From contig NZ_JABRWQ010000008.1 of NCBI RefSeq assembly GCF_013249065.1, forward strand, positions 1-64,000: DNA of 64,000 nt. The letters run 5' to 3'. Position 1 is the stretch's first letter. The number at the start of each line of letters is the position of its first letter. A model generated the notes under the pieces. That model searched no databases, was not told the origin of the DNA, and saw nothing but the letters and a program-made list of their open reading frames with translations. Source of the stretch: Winogradskyella litoriviva (GTDB taxonomy: Bacteria > Bacteroidota > Bacteroidia > Flavobacteriales > Flavobacteriaceae). The position numbers and the translations under genes are program-made. This document shows positions 1-8,926 of this stretch, piece after piece.

Positions 1-57
1 GTTAAGCCCGTTTGCGCCGATGGTACTGCTTAACTGTGGAAGAGTAGGTCACCGCCT
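1..57 (+). rRNA. rrf: 5S ribosomal RNA, 3' part only
   Basis: The first ~57 bases match the 3' half of a bacterial 5S rRNA: the GTTAAGCCCG segment, the GCGCCGATGGTACTGC helix region and the closing GAGAGTAGG-like arm (here GAAGAGTAGGTC) ending in ACCGCC. The 5' half lies left of the window, so this is the end of an rRNA operon read on the plus strand. The exact 3' end is estimated from the CCGCC that should pair with the 5' end. Confidence 0.9.
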
Positions 58-83
58 TTTTTTACCGAATTAATCGGTATTGT

Positions 84-118
84 AAAACCCTTACTATATT
101 ATTTAGTAAGGGTTTTTG
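84..118 (+). terminator. Rho-independent terminator of the rRNA operon
   Basis: A perfect 12-bp stem, AAAACCCTTACT at 84-95 and AGTAAGGGTTTT at 105-116, with a 9-nt loop, follows the 5S gene directly. A weaker hairpin (TACCGA/TCGGTA, 63-79) lies between them. The position fits termination of the rRNA transcript before the helicase gene. Confidence 0.8.
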
Positions 119-190
119 TGTTTTATATCATTACTGGTTATAACAATCAACATATCTTTATTATATTCAATCCAGATTTAAGTTTTAAAA

Positions 191-2632
191 ATGATTTTTA
201 ATAAGGAAATAGATTTAGCCTGGAATTTTATATCTAAAACTGATAGGAATATATTTTTAACAGGTAAAGCTGGAACTGGTAAAACTACGTTCTTACATAG
301 ATTAAAGCGTGAGTGCAATAAACGAATGGTTATCGTGGCTCCTACTGGTGTAGCTGCTATTAATGCTAAAGGGGTTACAATTCATTCATTTTTTCAAATG
401 CCATTTGGACCTATTTTACCAAATGATGATTTAACTAGCAATACTCGTTTTAATAGAAAATTTAGTAAAACTAAAGTTAGTATTATAAAATCATTAGACT
501 TATTAATTATTGATGAAATCAGTATGGTAAGAGCTGATTTATTAGATAGTATTGATAAAACGCTTAGGCGTTATAAAAACAGAAACCAAGTATTTGGAGG
601 TGTCCAACTCTTAATGATAGGAGATTTACAGCAATTATCACCGGTAGTTAAGGATAACGAATGGAGATTACTTCAACCTTTTTATAAAAATGCTTACTTC
701 TTCAGTAGTGATGCATATTATAAGTGTAGACCTATTACTATTGAATTAAAGCATATTTATAGACAAGACAATCCAATTTTTATAAATATCCTTAATGAGG
801 TTAGAAATAATGCTTTAAGTGCAGAATCAGCAACAGCACTAAATGATAGATATTTTCCTAATTTTACTGTTAAGGAGGGTGAAGGATACATATATCTAAC
901 TACTCATAATAATAAAGCCAGACAGAATAATTTATTAGAATTAAATAAATTAACAGGTCAAGAATATACGTATAAAGCAAAAATTGAAGGTAATTTTCCA
1001 GAACACTCGTTTCCAAACAAAGAGGAATTAGTATTAAAAATAGGTGCTCAAGTTATGTTTATTAAAAATGATAGCTCACCTGAAAAGAGATATTATAATG
1101 GTAAAATTGGTAAAGTGATTTTGTTAGAAAAGGATGAAGTTGTAGTACATTGCCCAGATGATGACTTTAATATTAATATCAAAGCTGAAACATGGGAAAA
1201 CATAAGGTATAGTGTTGATTCTAAAACAAAAGCAATATCTGAAGATAAAATAGGCAGTTATTCGCAAATTCCTCTACGTTTAGCTTGGGCTATTACCATA
1301 CATAAAAGCCAAGGATTAACTTTTGAAAAAGCTATTATAGACGTTCAAGGCGCATTTGCTCATGGTCAAACATATGTTGCTTTAAGTAGATGTAAATCAT
1401 TAGAAGGTTTGGTTTTAAAAAGTAAAATAGAATCTAATCAAATAATTAGTGATTCTAATGTTATCGCCTTTAATAAAGAGTTTGAAGAAAATCAGCCTAA
1501 TGATCAAATTTTGACAGATTCTCAACGAGATTATCAATTAGTTCTTTTGTCTGATATTTTTAATTTTTACAATTTTCTAAATCCAATTAATCGCATAATA
1601 GATATTTATTATAAAAATAGAGGTAGTATTGAAGGTACTATAGAGAACCCCTTAAATACTATTAAATTAACTGTCACTAGTTTGTTGAAAATTGGGAATA
1701 GCTTCAAGCAAGAATTAGAGACTATGATTGAATCAGGAAGTATTCCTGAATCTAATTTACAATTGCAAGAACGTTTTAAAAAGGCTATAGTTTATTTCAA
1801 AGAACAAACATCCACTCAAATCGAGGCATTTCTCCATAAAATAACCTTTTCTACAGATAATAAAGCAATTGAGAAAGATATAATTAAACACTTAGACACT
1901 TTAGAAGAATTATTAGAAACAAAGTTATCATTCTTTCAGGGGTTAGAAGACGGATTTAATGCAGACAAGTTCCTCATGTTAAGAGCGAAGTCAGTTTTCT
2001 TTGGAAAAGAAAAACCAAAGAAACAACGTAAAACAATTATTGATGGAACCGCTAATATAGAATTGTTTGAGTTATTAAGGGAACTTAGAAATCAAATTGC
2101 CAAAAGAGAAGGTTTGGTTCACTTCCAAATTTTTACTCAAAAATCTCTTTACGCAATGTGTGAAATCTTACCCACCAATAAGCAAGAATTAAAAGAAATT
2201 CATGGCATGGGTAAAACAAGAATAGAAAAATATGGAACTGAAATTTTAAATGTAATTATTAATTATTGTGATGAAAATGATATAGAGCCCAATTCAAACC
2301 ACATAACTTTAGATTTACCAAAAAAAACAAAAAAGAAAGTGGGAGAGACTAAACGAGAATCGTTAAAGCTATACAAAGAAGGAAAGTCAATTGTAGAAAT
2401 TGCTGATTTTAGAGAGTTAAATGAAAATACCATATTTGGGCATCTGGCAAGTTTCATTTCTTCAGGAGAAATTAAAATTACAGATTTGATGGATGAAGAA
2501 AGTTATAATCACTTAAAACAGATTATTCCAACAAAAAAATTTGATAATTTATCAGAGTTAAAAGATATATTCAACGATAAATACACGTACGGAGAATTAA
2601 GATTAGTAATGAATGAATTATCCAAAAACTAA
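191..2632 (+). CDS. Pif1/RecD-like SF1 helicase with HRDC and C-terminal HTH domains
   Basis: Likely an ATP-dependent DNA helicase acting in replication or recombination repair. Seen: Walker A GKAGTGKTT at residues 25-33, Walker B IIDE around D108-E109, a GDLQQLSPV motif from about residue 144, and C-terminal superfamily 1 motifs (HKSQGLTFE near 371, VALSRC near 398). These are typical of Pif1/RecD-type helicases. Residues about 624-693 look like an HRDC nucleic-acid-binding domain, including the helix-hairpin HGMGKTRIEKYG. The last ~90 residues resemble the helix-turn-helix tail of RecQ-like and YpbB-like proteins. The 813-residue length and this architecture match a family common in Bacteroidetes. 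The gene stands alone behind the rRNA operon and its stop codon runs into a terminator. Precise substrate is unknown. Confidence 0.85.
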   Translation: MIFNKEIDLAWNFISKTDRNIFLTGKAGTGKTTFLHRLKRECNKRMVIVAPTGVAAINAKGVTIHSFFQMPFGPILPNDDLTSNTRFNRKFSKTKVSIIKSLDLLIIDEISMVRADLLDSIDKTLRRYKNRNQVFGGVQLLMIGDLQQLSPVVKDNEWRLLQPFYKNAYFFSSDAYYKCRPITIELKHIYRQDNPIFINILNEVRNNALSAESATALNDRYFPNFTVKEGEGYIYLTTHNNKARQNNLLELNKLTGQEYTYKAKIEGNFPEHSFPNKEELVLKIGAQVMFIKNDSSPEKRYYNGKIGKVILLEKDEVVVHCPDDDFNINIKAETWENIRYSVDSKTKAISEDKIGSYSQIPLRLAWAITIHKSQGLTFEKAIIDVQGAFAHGQTYVALSRCKSLEGLVLKSKIESNQIISDSNVIAFNKEFEENQPNDQILTDSQRDYQLVLLSDIFNFYNFLNPINRIIDIYYKNRGSIEGTIENPLNTIKLTVTSLLKIGNSFKQELETMIESGSIPESNLQLQERFKKAIVYFKEQTSTQIEAFLHKITFSTDNKAIEKDIIKHLDTLEELLETKLSFFQGLEDGFNADKFLMLRAKSVFFGKEKPKKQRKTIIDGTANIELFELLRELRNQIAKREGLVHFQIFTQKSLYAMCEILPTNKQELKEIHGMGKTRIEKYGTEILNVIINYCDENDIEPNSNHITLDLPKKTKKKVGETKRESLKLYKEGKSIVEIADFRELNENTIFGHLASFISSGEIKITDLMDEESYNHLKQIIPTKKFDNLSELKDIFNDKYTYGELRLVMNELSKN

Positions 2633-2666
2633 AAAGGCTTCAAAAATTCAATTCTGAAGCCTTTTT
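2631..2666. terminator. Bidirectional terminator between convergent helicase and acyl-CoA dehydrogenase genes
   Basis: A perfect 12-bp stem (AAAAAGGCTTCA at 2631-2642, TGAAGCCTTTTT at 2655-2666) with a 12-nt loop sits between two convergent genes. It has A/T tracts on both sides, so it can terminate either transcript. It overlaps the helicase stop codon. Confidence 0.85.
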
Positions 2667-2684
2667 ATATTTCTATTTCTTAAA

Positions 2685-3827
2685 TTAAGATTTTATTAAA
2701 CCCCTCGAAATTACAATTTTCTGTATTTCTGAAGTTCCTTCATAAATTTGTGTGATTTTAGCATCACGCATTAAACGTTCTACATGATATTCTTTTACAA
2801 ACCCATTACCACCATGAATTTGAACAGCCTCTACTGTATGCTCCATAGCTACTTTACTAGCGTATAGTTTAGCCATAGCACTAGACATGTCGTAATTGTT
2901 TCCTTGGTCTTTATCCCAAGCGGCTTTCATTACTAGCAACCTAGCCGCTTCAATTTCAGTATGCATATCTGCCAATTTAAACGCAATTGCTTGGTGATTA
3001 CATATTTCTGTTCCAAATGCCTTACGTTCTTTCGAATATTTTAAAGCAAGTTCATAAGCACCTGCAGCAATTCCTAAAGCTTGAGCAGCAATTCCAATTC
3101 GTCCTCCAGAAAGTGTTTTCATTGCAAATCTAAACCCAAATCCGTCTTCACCAATTCTATTTTCCTTAGGTACTTTAACATCATTAAACTGTAAGGTGTG
3201 TGTGTCACTACCACGAATACCTAACTTATCTTCTTTTGGTCCTATATCAAAACCAGGCATACCTTTTTCTAAAATAAAAGCATTAATTCCGTGAGACCCT
3301 TTATGCTTGTCGGTTTGTGCAATTACTAAAAATACTTCTGCACGTCCGCCATTTGTAATCCAATTTTTTGTGCCATTCAAAATATAATGGTCACCTTTAT
3401 CAATAGCAGTTGTTTTTTGCGATGTTGCATCACTACCAGCTTCTGGTTCGCTTAAACAAAAAGCACCAATACATTCTCCAGTAGCCAATTTTGTAAGGTA
3501 TTTTTGCTTTTGTTCTTCGTTACCGTAAGCCTCAAGTCCATAACACACCAAGGAATTATTAACAGAAACCATAACAGAAGCGGAAGCATCTATTTTAGAT
3601 AATTCTTCCATAATAAGTACATAAGAAATGGCATCCATTCCGCTTCCTCCATATTTAGGATCTACCATAATACCTAAAAAACCTAACTCACCCATTTTTC
3701 TCACTAATGATTCAGGAAATTTTTGAGCATTATCGCGTTCTATAACACCAGGAAGTAATTCAGTTTGAGCAAAATCTCTTGCAGCATCACGAATCATTAA
3801 ATGTTCTTCTGTTAAACTAAAGTCCAT
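2685..3827 (-). CDS. Acyl-CoA dehydrogenase
   Basis: FAD-dependent enzyme that oxidises acyl-CoA to trans-2-enoyl-CoA in fatty-acid or branched-chain amino-acid breakdown, passing electrons to ETF. At 380 residues it is the normal length for the short/branched-chain subgroup. Seen: FCLSEPEAGSDA (FAD/substrate loop), NWITNGG, the RKAFG segment, and the C-terminal IYEGTSEIQ, in which E363 is the expected catalytic base. The start is the ATG at 3827. A TTG-N20-TATATTTG promoter lies ~35 bp upstream. It is monocistronic and divergent from anmK. Chain-length preference cannot be told from sequence. Confidence 0.93.
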   Translation of the reverse strand: MDFSLTEEHLMIRDAARDFAQTELLPGVIERDNAQKFPESLVRKMGELGFLGIMVDPKYGGSGMDAISYVLIMEELSKIDASASVMVSVNNSLVCYGLEAYGNEEQKQKYLTKLATGECIGAFCLSEPEAGSDATSQKTTAIDKGDHYILNGTKNWITNGGRAEVFLVIAQTDKHKGSHGINAFILEKGMPGFDIGPKEDKLGIRGSDTHTLQFNDVKVPKENRIGEDGFGFRFAMKTLSGGRIGIAAQALGIAAGAYELALKYSKERKAFGTEICNHQAIAFKLADMHTEIEAARLLVMKAAWDKDQGNNYDMSSAMAKLYASKVAMEHTVEAVQIHGGNGFVKEYHVERLMRDAKITQIYEGTSEIQKIVISRGLIKS

Positions 3828-3862
3828 AAACTAAAAATTATTGATTTAATAAAAATTTAATG

Positions 3863-3893
3863 CAAATATAATTTTTTATTGTGTTATTTTCAA
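3863..3893 (-). promoter_or_regulatory. Flavobacterial-type promoter for acyl-CoA dehydrogenase
   Basis: On the minus strand TATATTTG (3870-3863) is preceded by TTG (3893-3891) with a 20-bp spacer. This fits the Bacteroidetes -33/-7 consensus TTG...TAnnTTTG and predicts a leader of ~30 nt. It overlaps the region just 5' of anmK on the other strand. Confidence 0.5.
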
Positions 3894-3916
3894 TGAGTAA
3901 TATTATTTTTACTAAT

Positions 3917-4990
3917 ATGACAAAAACAGATTACAATATTATTGCTTTAATGTCCGGTACTTCACTAGATGGCATAGACATTATTTATATAAATTTCAAG
4001 TACAAAGACTGCTGGGAATTTAAAATTATTAATTCAGAAACTATAAACTATAGTCTTAGATGGAAAACGACATTGAGTAAATTAGTTTCAATGAAAATGA
4101 ATCAATTAAAAACGTTAGATATAAAATATTCAGAATTTTTATCTGCCGTAATATCAAATTTTATTGAAAAAAATAATCTTGAAGAAATAGATTTTATAGC
4201 CTCTCATGGTCATACAGCCTTACATCAACCAGAGAAGAAATTAACATATCAAATAGGAAATCATCAAATTTTAGCAGACAAACTTGGTCGAAAAGTTATT
4301 TGCGATTTCAGAGTTCAAGACGTAGAGTTCGGAGGGCAAGGAGCTCCTTTGGTACCTATTGGAGATAGATTACTTTTTAATGCATATGAATTTTGCCTCA
4401 ATCTTGGTGGTTTTGCAAATGTGTCTTTTGAGTTAAATTCTGAGAGAATTGCTTTTGATATTTGTCCGGTTAATATTGTTCTAAACAATTATATGTCTAA
4501 AATTAATTTAGAATATGATGATAAAGGTAAACTAGCTTCAAAAGGAAATATTAATAAAGATTTATTATTTAAACTCAATCAACTTCCATTCTATATAGAA
4601 AATCCTCCAAAATCTTTAGGTTTAGAATGGGTAGAACTAAATATTTTTCCATTAATTGATGCTTTTAATCTTGAAATACAAGACGTATTAAGAACTTTTG
4701 TAGAACACGTGGCTATTCAAATTTCAATAGTTTTAAATAAAGAAAAATCAAAAGTTCTAGTTACAGGTGGAGGTGTATATAATGATTTTTTAATGGAAAG
4801 AATTGATTATCATTCAATTTCAGAAGTAATTATTCCAGAAAATGATATTATAGAATACAAAGAAGCTTTGATTTTTGGACTTTTAGGTGTATTAAAAGAA
4901 CGAAATGAAGTTAATTGTTTAAAGAGTGTTACTGGTGCAAATTGTAATCATTCTTCAGGAAAAATTTTAATGCCTAAAAATCAACTTTAA
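3917..4990 (+). CDS. anmK: Anhydro-N-acetylmuramic acid kinase
   Basis: Converts 1,6-anhydro-MurNAc, released during cell-wall turnover, to MurNAc-6-phosphate in the cytoplasm (peptidoglycan recycling). Seen: the N-terminal MSGTSLDGID signature of the family, the GGQGAPLVP segment, NLGGFANVS, and the ATP-site VTGGGVYN near the C-terminus. The reading frame is open further upstream with in-frame ATGs at 3881 and 3893. The ATG at 3917 is chosen because it places the signature about 10 residues in, as in known AnmK proteins, giving 357 residues. It is divergent from the acyl-CoA dehydrogenase. No MurNAc-6-phosphate etherase (murQ) is adjacent. Confidence 0.9.
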   Translation: MTKTDYNIIALMSGTSLDGIDIIYINFKYKDCWEFKIINSETINYSLRWKTTLSKLVSMKMNQLKTLDIKYSEFLSAVISNFIEKNNLEEIDFIASHGHTALHQPEKKLTYQIGNHQILADKLGRKVICDFRVQDVEFGGQGAPLVPIGDRLLFNAYEFCLNLGGFANVSFELNSERIAFDICPVNIVLNNYMSKINLEYDDKGKLASKGNINKDLLFKLNQLPFYIENPPKSLGLEWVELNIFPLIDAFNLEIQDVLRTFVEHVAIQISIVLNKEKSKVLVTGGGVYNDFLMERIDYHSISEVIIPENDIIEYKEALIFGLLGVLKERNEVNCLKSVTGANCNHSSGKILMPKNQL

Positions 4991-5015
4991 TTCACATTAA
5001 GCTTATATAGTTTTT

Positions 5016-5023
5016 TATATTTG
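5016..5023 (+). promoter_or_regulatory. -7 promoter element (TATATTTG) of the amino-acid dehydrogenase gene
   Basis: TATATTTG matches the Bacteroidetes -7 consensus TAnnTTTG and lies ~25 bp before the TTG start at 5049, which supports that start. No clear TTG -33 box is visible. Confidence 0.4.
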
Positions 5024-5048
5024 TTATTCGATATTTAAACTATAAAAA

Positions 5049-6278
5049 TTGATTAAAGAGTTACTTCATAAATACGAAAATAAAGCTCCAGAAATTGTAT
5101 TTCATTGGAATGATCCCGAAACTGATGCCGAAGGTTGGACAGTTATCAACTCGCTAAGAGGTGGTGCGGCTGGTGGAGGAACACGAATGCGAAAAGGTTT
5201 GGATAGAAATGAAGTACTTTCACTTGCTAAAACAATGGAAGTAAAATTCACTGTTTCTGGTCCTGCCATTGGAGGTGCAAAATCTGGGATTAATTTTGAC
5301 CCACATGACCCAAGAAAAAAAGGTGTTTTAGAACGTTGGTACGCTGCCGTTTCGCCATTACTAAGAAGTTATTACGGAACAGGTGGAGATTTAAACGTTG
5401 ATGAAATCCATGAAGTAATACCTATTACTGAAGAAAGCGGTGTTTGGCATCCTCAAGAAGGTGTTTTTGAAGGCCACTTTAAACCTTCAATTGCAGATAA
5501 AATTAATAGAATTGGTCAATTAAGACAAGGTGTTATTAAGGTTATCGAAAACGCAGATTACTCACCAGATGTCAGCAAAAAGTATACTGTTGCAGACATG
5601 ATTACTGGTTATGGCGTTGCTATTGCAGCCAAACATTTTTATGATATTAATGATAATTCAATAAAAGGAAAACGAGTAGTTGTGCAAGGTTTTGGTAACG
5701 TTGGTGCAGCTGCAGCTTTTTATTTTGCTCAAATGGGAGCGAAAATCGTAGGTATTATTGATAGAGTCGGTGGTTTAATCAATGAAAATGGATTTTCGTT
5801 TCAGGAAATTACAGAATTATATCTTAATAAAAATGGAAATACACTTATCGCAGATACATTAATTCCTTTTGAAGAGATTAATCAAAAAATATGGTCGCTA
5901 CAAACAGAGATATTTGCGCCATGTGCCGCTTCGAGATTGGTAACGCAAGATCAAATTGATCAAATGATATCAACAGGCTTAGAAGTTATTACTTGTGGTG
6001 CCAATGTTCCTTTTGCAGATAAAGAAATATTCTTTGGACCTATAATGGAGCATACGGATCAAAAAGTAAGTTTAATTCCAGACTTTATTTCAAACTGTGG
6101 TATGGCAAGAGTTTTTGCATATTTCATGGAGCGAAAAGTGCTAATGACAGATGAAGCCATTTTTAATGATACATCTCAAGTCATTAAAAAAGCATTAACA
6201 GAAGTTCATAATAATAACCCCAAAAATATAGGCATCAGCGAAACAGCTTTCGAAATTGCATTAAGACAACTAATTTAA
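5049..6278 (+). CDS. Glu/Leu/Phe/Val family amino-acid dehydrogenase
   Basis: NAD(P)-dependent oxidative deaminase of the ELFV family, interconverting an amino acid and its 2-oxo acid. Seen: the glycine-rich GGAAGGGTRMRKG (38-50), catalytic-lysine motif GPAIGGAKSG with K78, the TGGDLNVDE segment with D114, and the Rossmann motif QGFGNVG (213-219). The length of 409 residues is close to the family norm. The start codon is TTG; no ATG is available nearby and the N-terminus MIKELLHKYE matches relatives as I recall them. nhaD follows after 12 bp, suggesting co-transcription. Whether glutamate or a branched-chain amino acid is the substrate cannot be decided. Confidence 0.9.
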   Translation: MIKELLHKYENKAPEIVFHWNDPETDAEGWTVINSLRGGAAGGGTRMRKGLDRNEVLSLAKTMEVKFTVSGPAIGGAKSGINFDPHDPRKKGVLERWYAAVSPLLRSYYGTGGDLNVDEIHEVIPITEESGVWHPQEGVFEGHFKPSIADKINRIGQLRQGVIKVIENADYSPDVSKKYTVADMITGYGVAIAAKHFYDINDNSIKGKRVVVQGFGNVGAAAAFYFAQMGAKIVGIIDRVGGLINENGFSFQEITELYLNKNGNTLIADTLIPFEEINQKIWSLQTEIFAPCAASRLVTQDQIDQMISTGLEVITCGANVPFADKEIFFGPIMEHTDQKVSLIPDFISNCGMARVFAYFMERKVLMTDEAIFNDTSQVIKKALTEVHNNNPKNIGISETAFEIALRQLI

Positions 6279-6290
6279 AAATCCCTTAGA

Positions 6291-7682
6291 ATGGAAACAG
6301 TAATAATTCTTGTATTTGTTTTTGGCTATTTAGCCATAACCCTTGAGCACAATATTAAAATAGATAAATTAATTCCGGCTCTGGTGATGATGGCCATAAG
6401 TTGGGCATTAATTTCATTAGGAATCGATGATTTTTCACAATGGTTTGATTCTGCCAAGCATAGCTTAATGGATAACTTTGGGTTGCTTCCACACGAAGAA
6501 AAAATGCATTTAATGGAAGAAACATTACTACATCATTTAGGTAAAACTGCTGAAATATTAGTGTTTTTATTGGGAGCAATGACAATTGTAGAAATTATAG
6601 ATTATTTTGATGGTTTTTCTACCATTAAAAATGCAGTTAATTTTAATAGTAGAAAAAAACTACTCTGGATGTTTGCAATTTTAGCATTTGTACTATCTGC
6701 TATTATTGATAACTTAACTGCAACTATTGTATTAATTTCTATTCTACAAAAAATTGTAAAAGAAAGAGATGTTAGAATTTGGTATGCAGGTTTAATTATT
6801 ATTGCTGCTAATGCAGGAGGTGCTTGGTCACCAATTGGAGATGTTACTACAACAATGCTGTGGATAGGTAATAAAGTCTCTACAGGAAAGTTATTATCTT
6901 ACCTATTCATTCCATCGCTACTATGTATGGTTGTTCCAACATTTATTGCTTCATTTTTAAAGCCATTTAAAGGAGATTTAGAATTGCAAGAGTCAGATGG
7001 TAAACCAAAGAATAAATTTAGTTCAACGATGTTATTTTTAGGTTTGGGAGCTATTATTTTTGTGCCTATTTTTAAAGTAGTTACACATTTACCTCCTTAT
7101 GTTGGTATGATGCTTTCATTAGGTGTTGTGGCAATTTTTGCGGAAGTATATAGCAATTCAAAATTTGCGATATCTGGAGTAGGCTCAGAAGAACATGCAT
7201 CTGGCGCTAGTCATAGTCCTGTTCATTATTCGTTATCTAAAATAGAATTACCAAGTATTTTGTTTTTCTTGGGAATTTTAATGGCTGTTGCCGCTCTAGA
7301 ATCATTAGGGATTTTATTTGGTTTTGCTGGTTCACTTCAAGAAACAATGCCAATGTTAGGTACAGAATATCATCATGAAGGTGTTTCAGATTTAGTAGTA
7401 TTATTATTAGGTGTTGGATCAGCGGTTATAGATAATGTTCCATTAGTTGCGGCAAGTTTAGGTATGTTCTCAGAACCTTTAGATAATGAGCTTTGGCACT
7501 TTATTGCATATTCTGCTGGTACAGGTGGAAGTATGTTAATTATTGGCTCAGCAGCAGGCGTTGTAGCAATGGGAATGGAGAAAATCGATTTTTTCTGGTA
7601 TTTAAAGAAAATTTCTTGGTTAGCTTTAGTAGGTTTTATTGCTGGTGCTGCAGCCTTTATGGTAACAAGATCTATTTTTTAA
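6291..7682 (+). CDS. nhaD: Na+/H+ antiporter, NhaD family
   Basis: Inner-membrane antiporter that exports Na+ in exchange for protons, common in marine bacteria. The 463-residue protein is almost entirely hydrophobic, with about a dozen predicted membrane segments. Conserved NhaD/ArsB-type stretches are seen: IDNLTATIVL, NAGGAWSPIGDVTTTMLW, SAVIDNVPLVAA and GTGGSMLIIGSAAGV. A His-rich loop (EEHASGASHSPVH) lies mid-protein and may be extramembrane. The gene begins with ATG 12 bp after the amino-acid dehydrogenase and is probably in its operon. The substrate ion follows from the family, not from residues tested here. Confidence 0.9.
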   Translation: METVIILVFVFGYLAITLEHNIKIDKLIPALVMMAISWALISLGIDDFSQWFDSAKHSLMDNFGLLPHEEKMHLMEETLLHHLGKTAEILVFLLGAMTIVEIIDYFDGFSTIKNAVNFNSRKKLLWMFAILAFVLSAIIDNLTATIVLISILQKIVKERDVRIWYAGLIIIAANAGGAWSPIGDVTTTMLWIGNKVSTGKLLSYLFIPSLLCMVVPTFIASFLKPFKGDLELQESDGKPKNKFSSTMLFLGLGAIIFVPIFKVVTHLPPYVGMMLSLGVVAIFAEVYSNSKFAISGVGSEEHASGASHSPVHYSLSKIELPSILFFLGILMAVAALESLGILFGFAGSLQETMPMLGTEYHHEGVSDLVVLLLGVGSAVIDNVPLVAASLGMFSEPLDNELWHFIAYSAGTGGSMLIIGSAAGVVAMGMEKIDFFWYLKKISWLALVGFIAGAAAFMVTRSIF

Positions 7683-7761
7683 TATTGAAATAAAACAATT
7701 ATACTTAAGTTAAAAACTTAACGTTATAACAATAAGACATTAAAAATTTAAACATTTTATA

Positions 7762-8457
7762 ATGATATCATTAAGTACTATTCAAGATGAAGTAGCTGTT
7801 TTGGCTGAAGGAGAATCGGTTGAAAAAACGTTATCTATAATTGAATTAATTACAAGTGGAGGAACATCAGGCATAGTTATTATTCTGATTTTATTCGTGC
7901 TTTTAATTTTAGCTATTTACATTTATTTTGAACGTATTTTTGCTATTAAAGCCGCTTCAAAGGTCGATTCAAATTTTATGAATCAAATTAAAGACCATGT
8001 AAGTAATGGTAAAATAGATTCTGCTCAAATGTTATGTGCACAACAAAATTCTCCTGTTTCTAGATTAATTAATAAAGGAATAACCAGAATTGGAAAACCT
8101 TTAGATGATATTAATACTGCAATAGAAAACGCTGGTCGATTAGAAATTTATAACTTAGAAAAGAATGTAAATGTTTTAGCAACCATTTCTGGTGTGGCAC
8201 CAATGATTGGGTTTTTAGGTACTGTAGTTGGTATGATTATTTCAATTTTCGAATTAGCAAATGCAGGAGGAACAATTCAAATGGATGTCTTAGCAAGTGG
8301 CTTGTATACAGCAATGACAACAACAGTTGGTGGTCTTATTGTTGGTATTGTAGCTTATGTAGCATTTAATCATGTAGTTGGTAAAACCAATAAAGTGGTA
8401 TACCAAATGGAGGCAAATTCTATTGAGTTTTTAGATCACTTAAACGAACCTATCTAA
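7762..8457 (+). CDS. exbB: MotA/TolQ/ExbB proton channel family protein
   Basis: Inner-membrane subunit of the proton-driven motor that energises TonB. Three membrane segments are visible: about residues 34-56, then two long ones between about 135 and 195 containing GVAPMIGFLGTVVGMI and AMTTTVGGLIVGI, the conserved ExbB/TolQ core. Length 231 is typical. exbD starts 3 bp after the stop and a TonB-like gene follows, so the three form a classical energy-transduction operon. TolQ is the alternative name; the TonB-like third gene favours the Exb assignment. Confidence 0.9.
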   Translation: MISLSTIQDEVAVLAEGESVEKTLSIIELITSGGTSGIVIILILFVLLILAIYIYFERIFAIKAASKVDSNFMNQIKDHVSNGKIDSAQMLCAQQNSPVSRLINKGITRIGKPLDDINTAIENAGRLEIYNLEKNVNVLATISGVAPMIGFLGTVVGMIISIFELANAGGTIQMDVLASGLYTAMTTTVGGLIVGIVAYVAFNHVVGKTNKVVYQMEANSIEFLDHLNEPI

Positions 8458-8460
8458 TTT

Positions 8461-8853
8461 ATGAACATTAGAGGCCGAAATAAAATAACACCAGAATTCA
8501 ACTTCGCGTCTATGACCGATATTGTTTTCTTGTTATTAATATTTTTTATGATTGCGTCAACATTGGTAAGTACTAATGCTATTGATATTATTTTACCTAA
8601 AGCTAGTGGTAAAACCGAAAACAAGAAATCAACAGCTGTAAGTATTAAAAAAGATTTGACGTATTATATTGACCAGAAACGAGTAAGTGAAGCAGTTTTA
8701 GAAACACAATTAAAATCTATTTTTGCCAACCAAGATGCGCCTACTATTGTTTTACGAGCAGAAAAATCTGTACCTGTAGAAAATGTAGTAAAGGTAATGG
8801 ATATTGCTAATCGAAATAAATTCAAAGTAATTTTAGCTGTACAGCCAAATTAA
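8461..8853 (+). CDS. exbD: ExbD/TolR biopolymer transport protein
   Basis: Partner of ExbB in the proton channel. The 130-residue protein has one N-terminal membrane helix beginning at about residue 20; D20 in the segment ASMTDIVFLLLIFF is in the position of the essential membrane aspartate of ExbD. The rest is a periplasmic domain with the usual alternating beta pattern and a C-terminal VMDIANRNKF helix. It lies 3 bp after exbB and ~75 bp before the TonB-like gene, supporting one transcript. Confidence 0.9.
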   Translation: MNIRGRNKITPEFNFASMTDIVFLLLIFFMIASTLVSTNAIDIILPKASGKTENKKSTAVSIKKDLTYYIDQKRVSEAVLETQLKSIFANQDAPTIVLRAEKSVPVENVVKVMDIANRNKFKVILAVQPN

Positions 8854-8926
8854 ACGGCATCATTTTTGAATAAATAGATAAGACTTGTAGATTTTTAATT
8901 ATAGCAAGCGAATTAATATAATAAAA

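Noticed and set aside
7705..7721. Inverted repeat TTAAGTT-AAA-AACTTAA between nhaD and exbB
   Set aside because: The stem is only A/T with one G-C pair and no following T run, so it is not a convincing terminator or operator.
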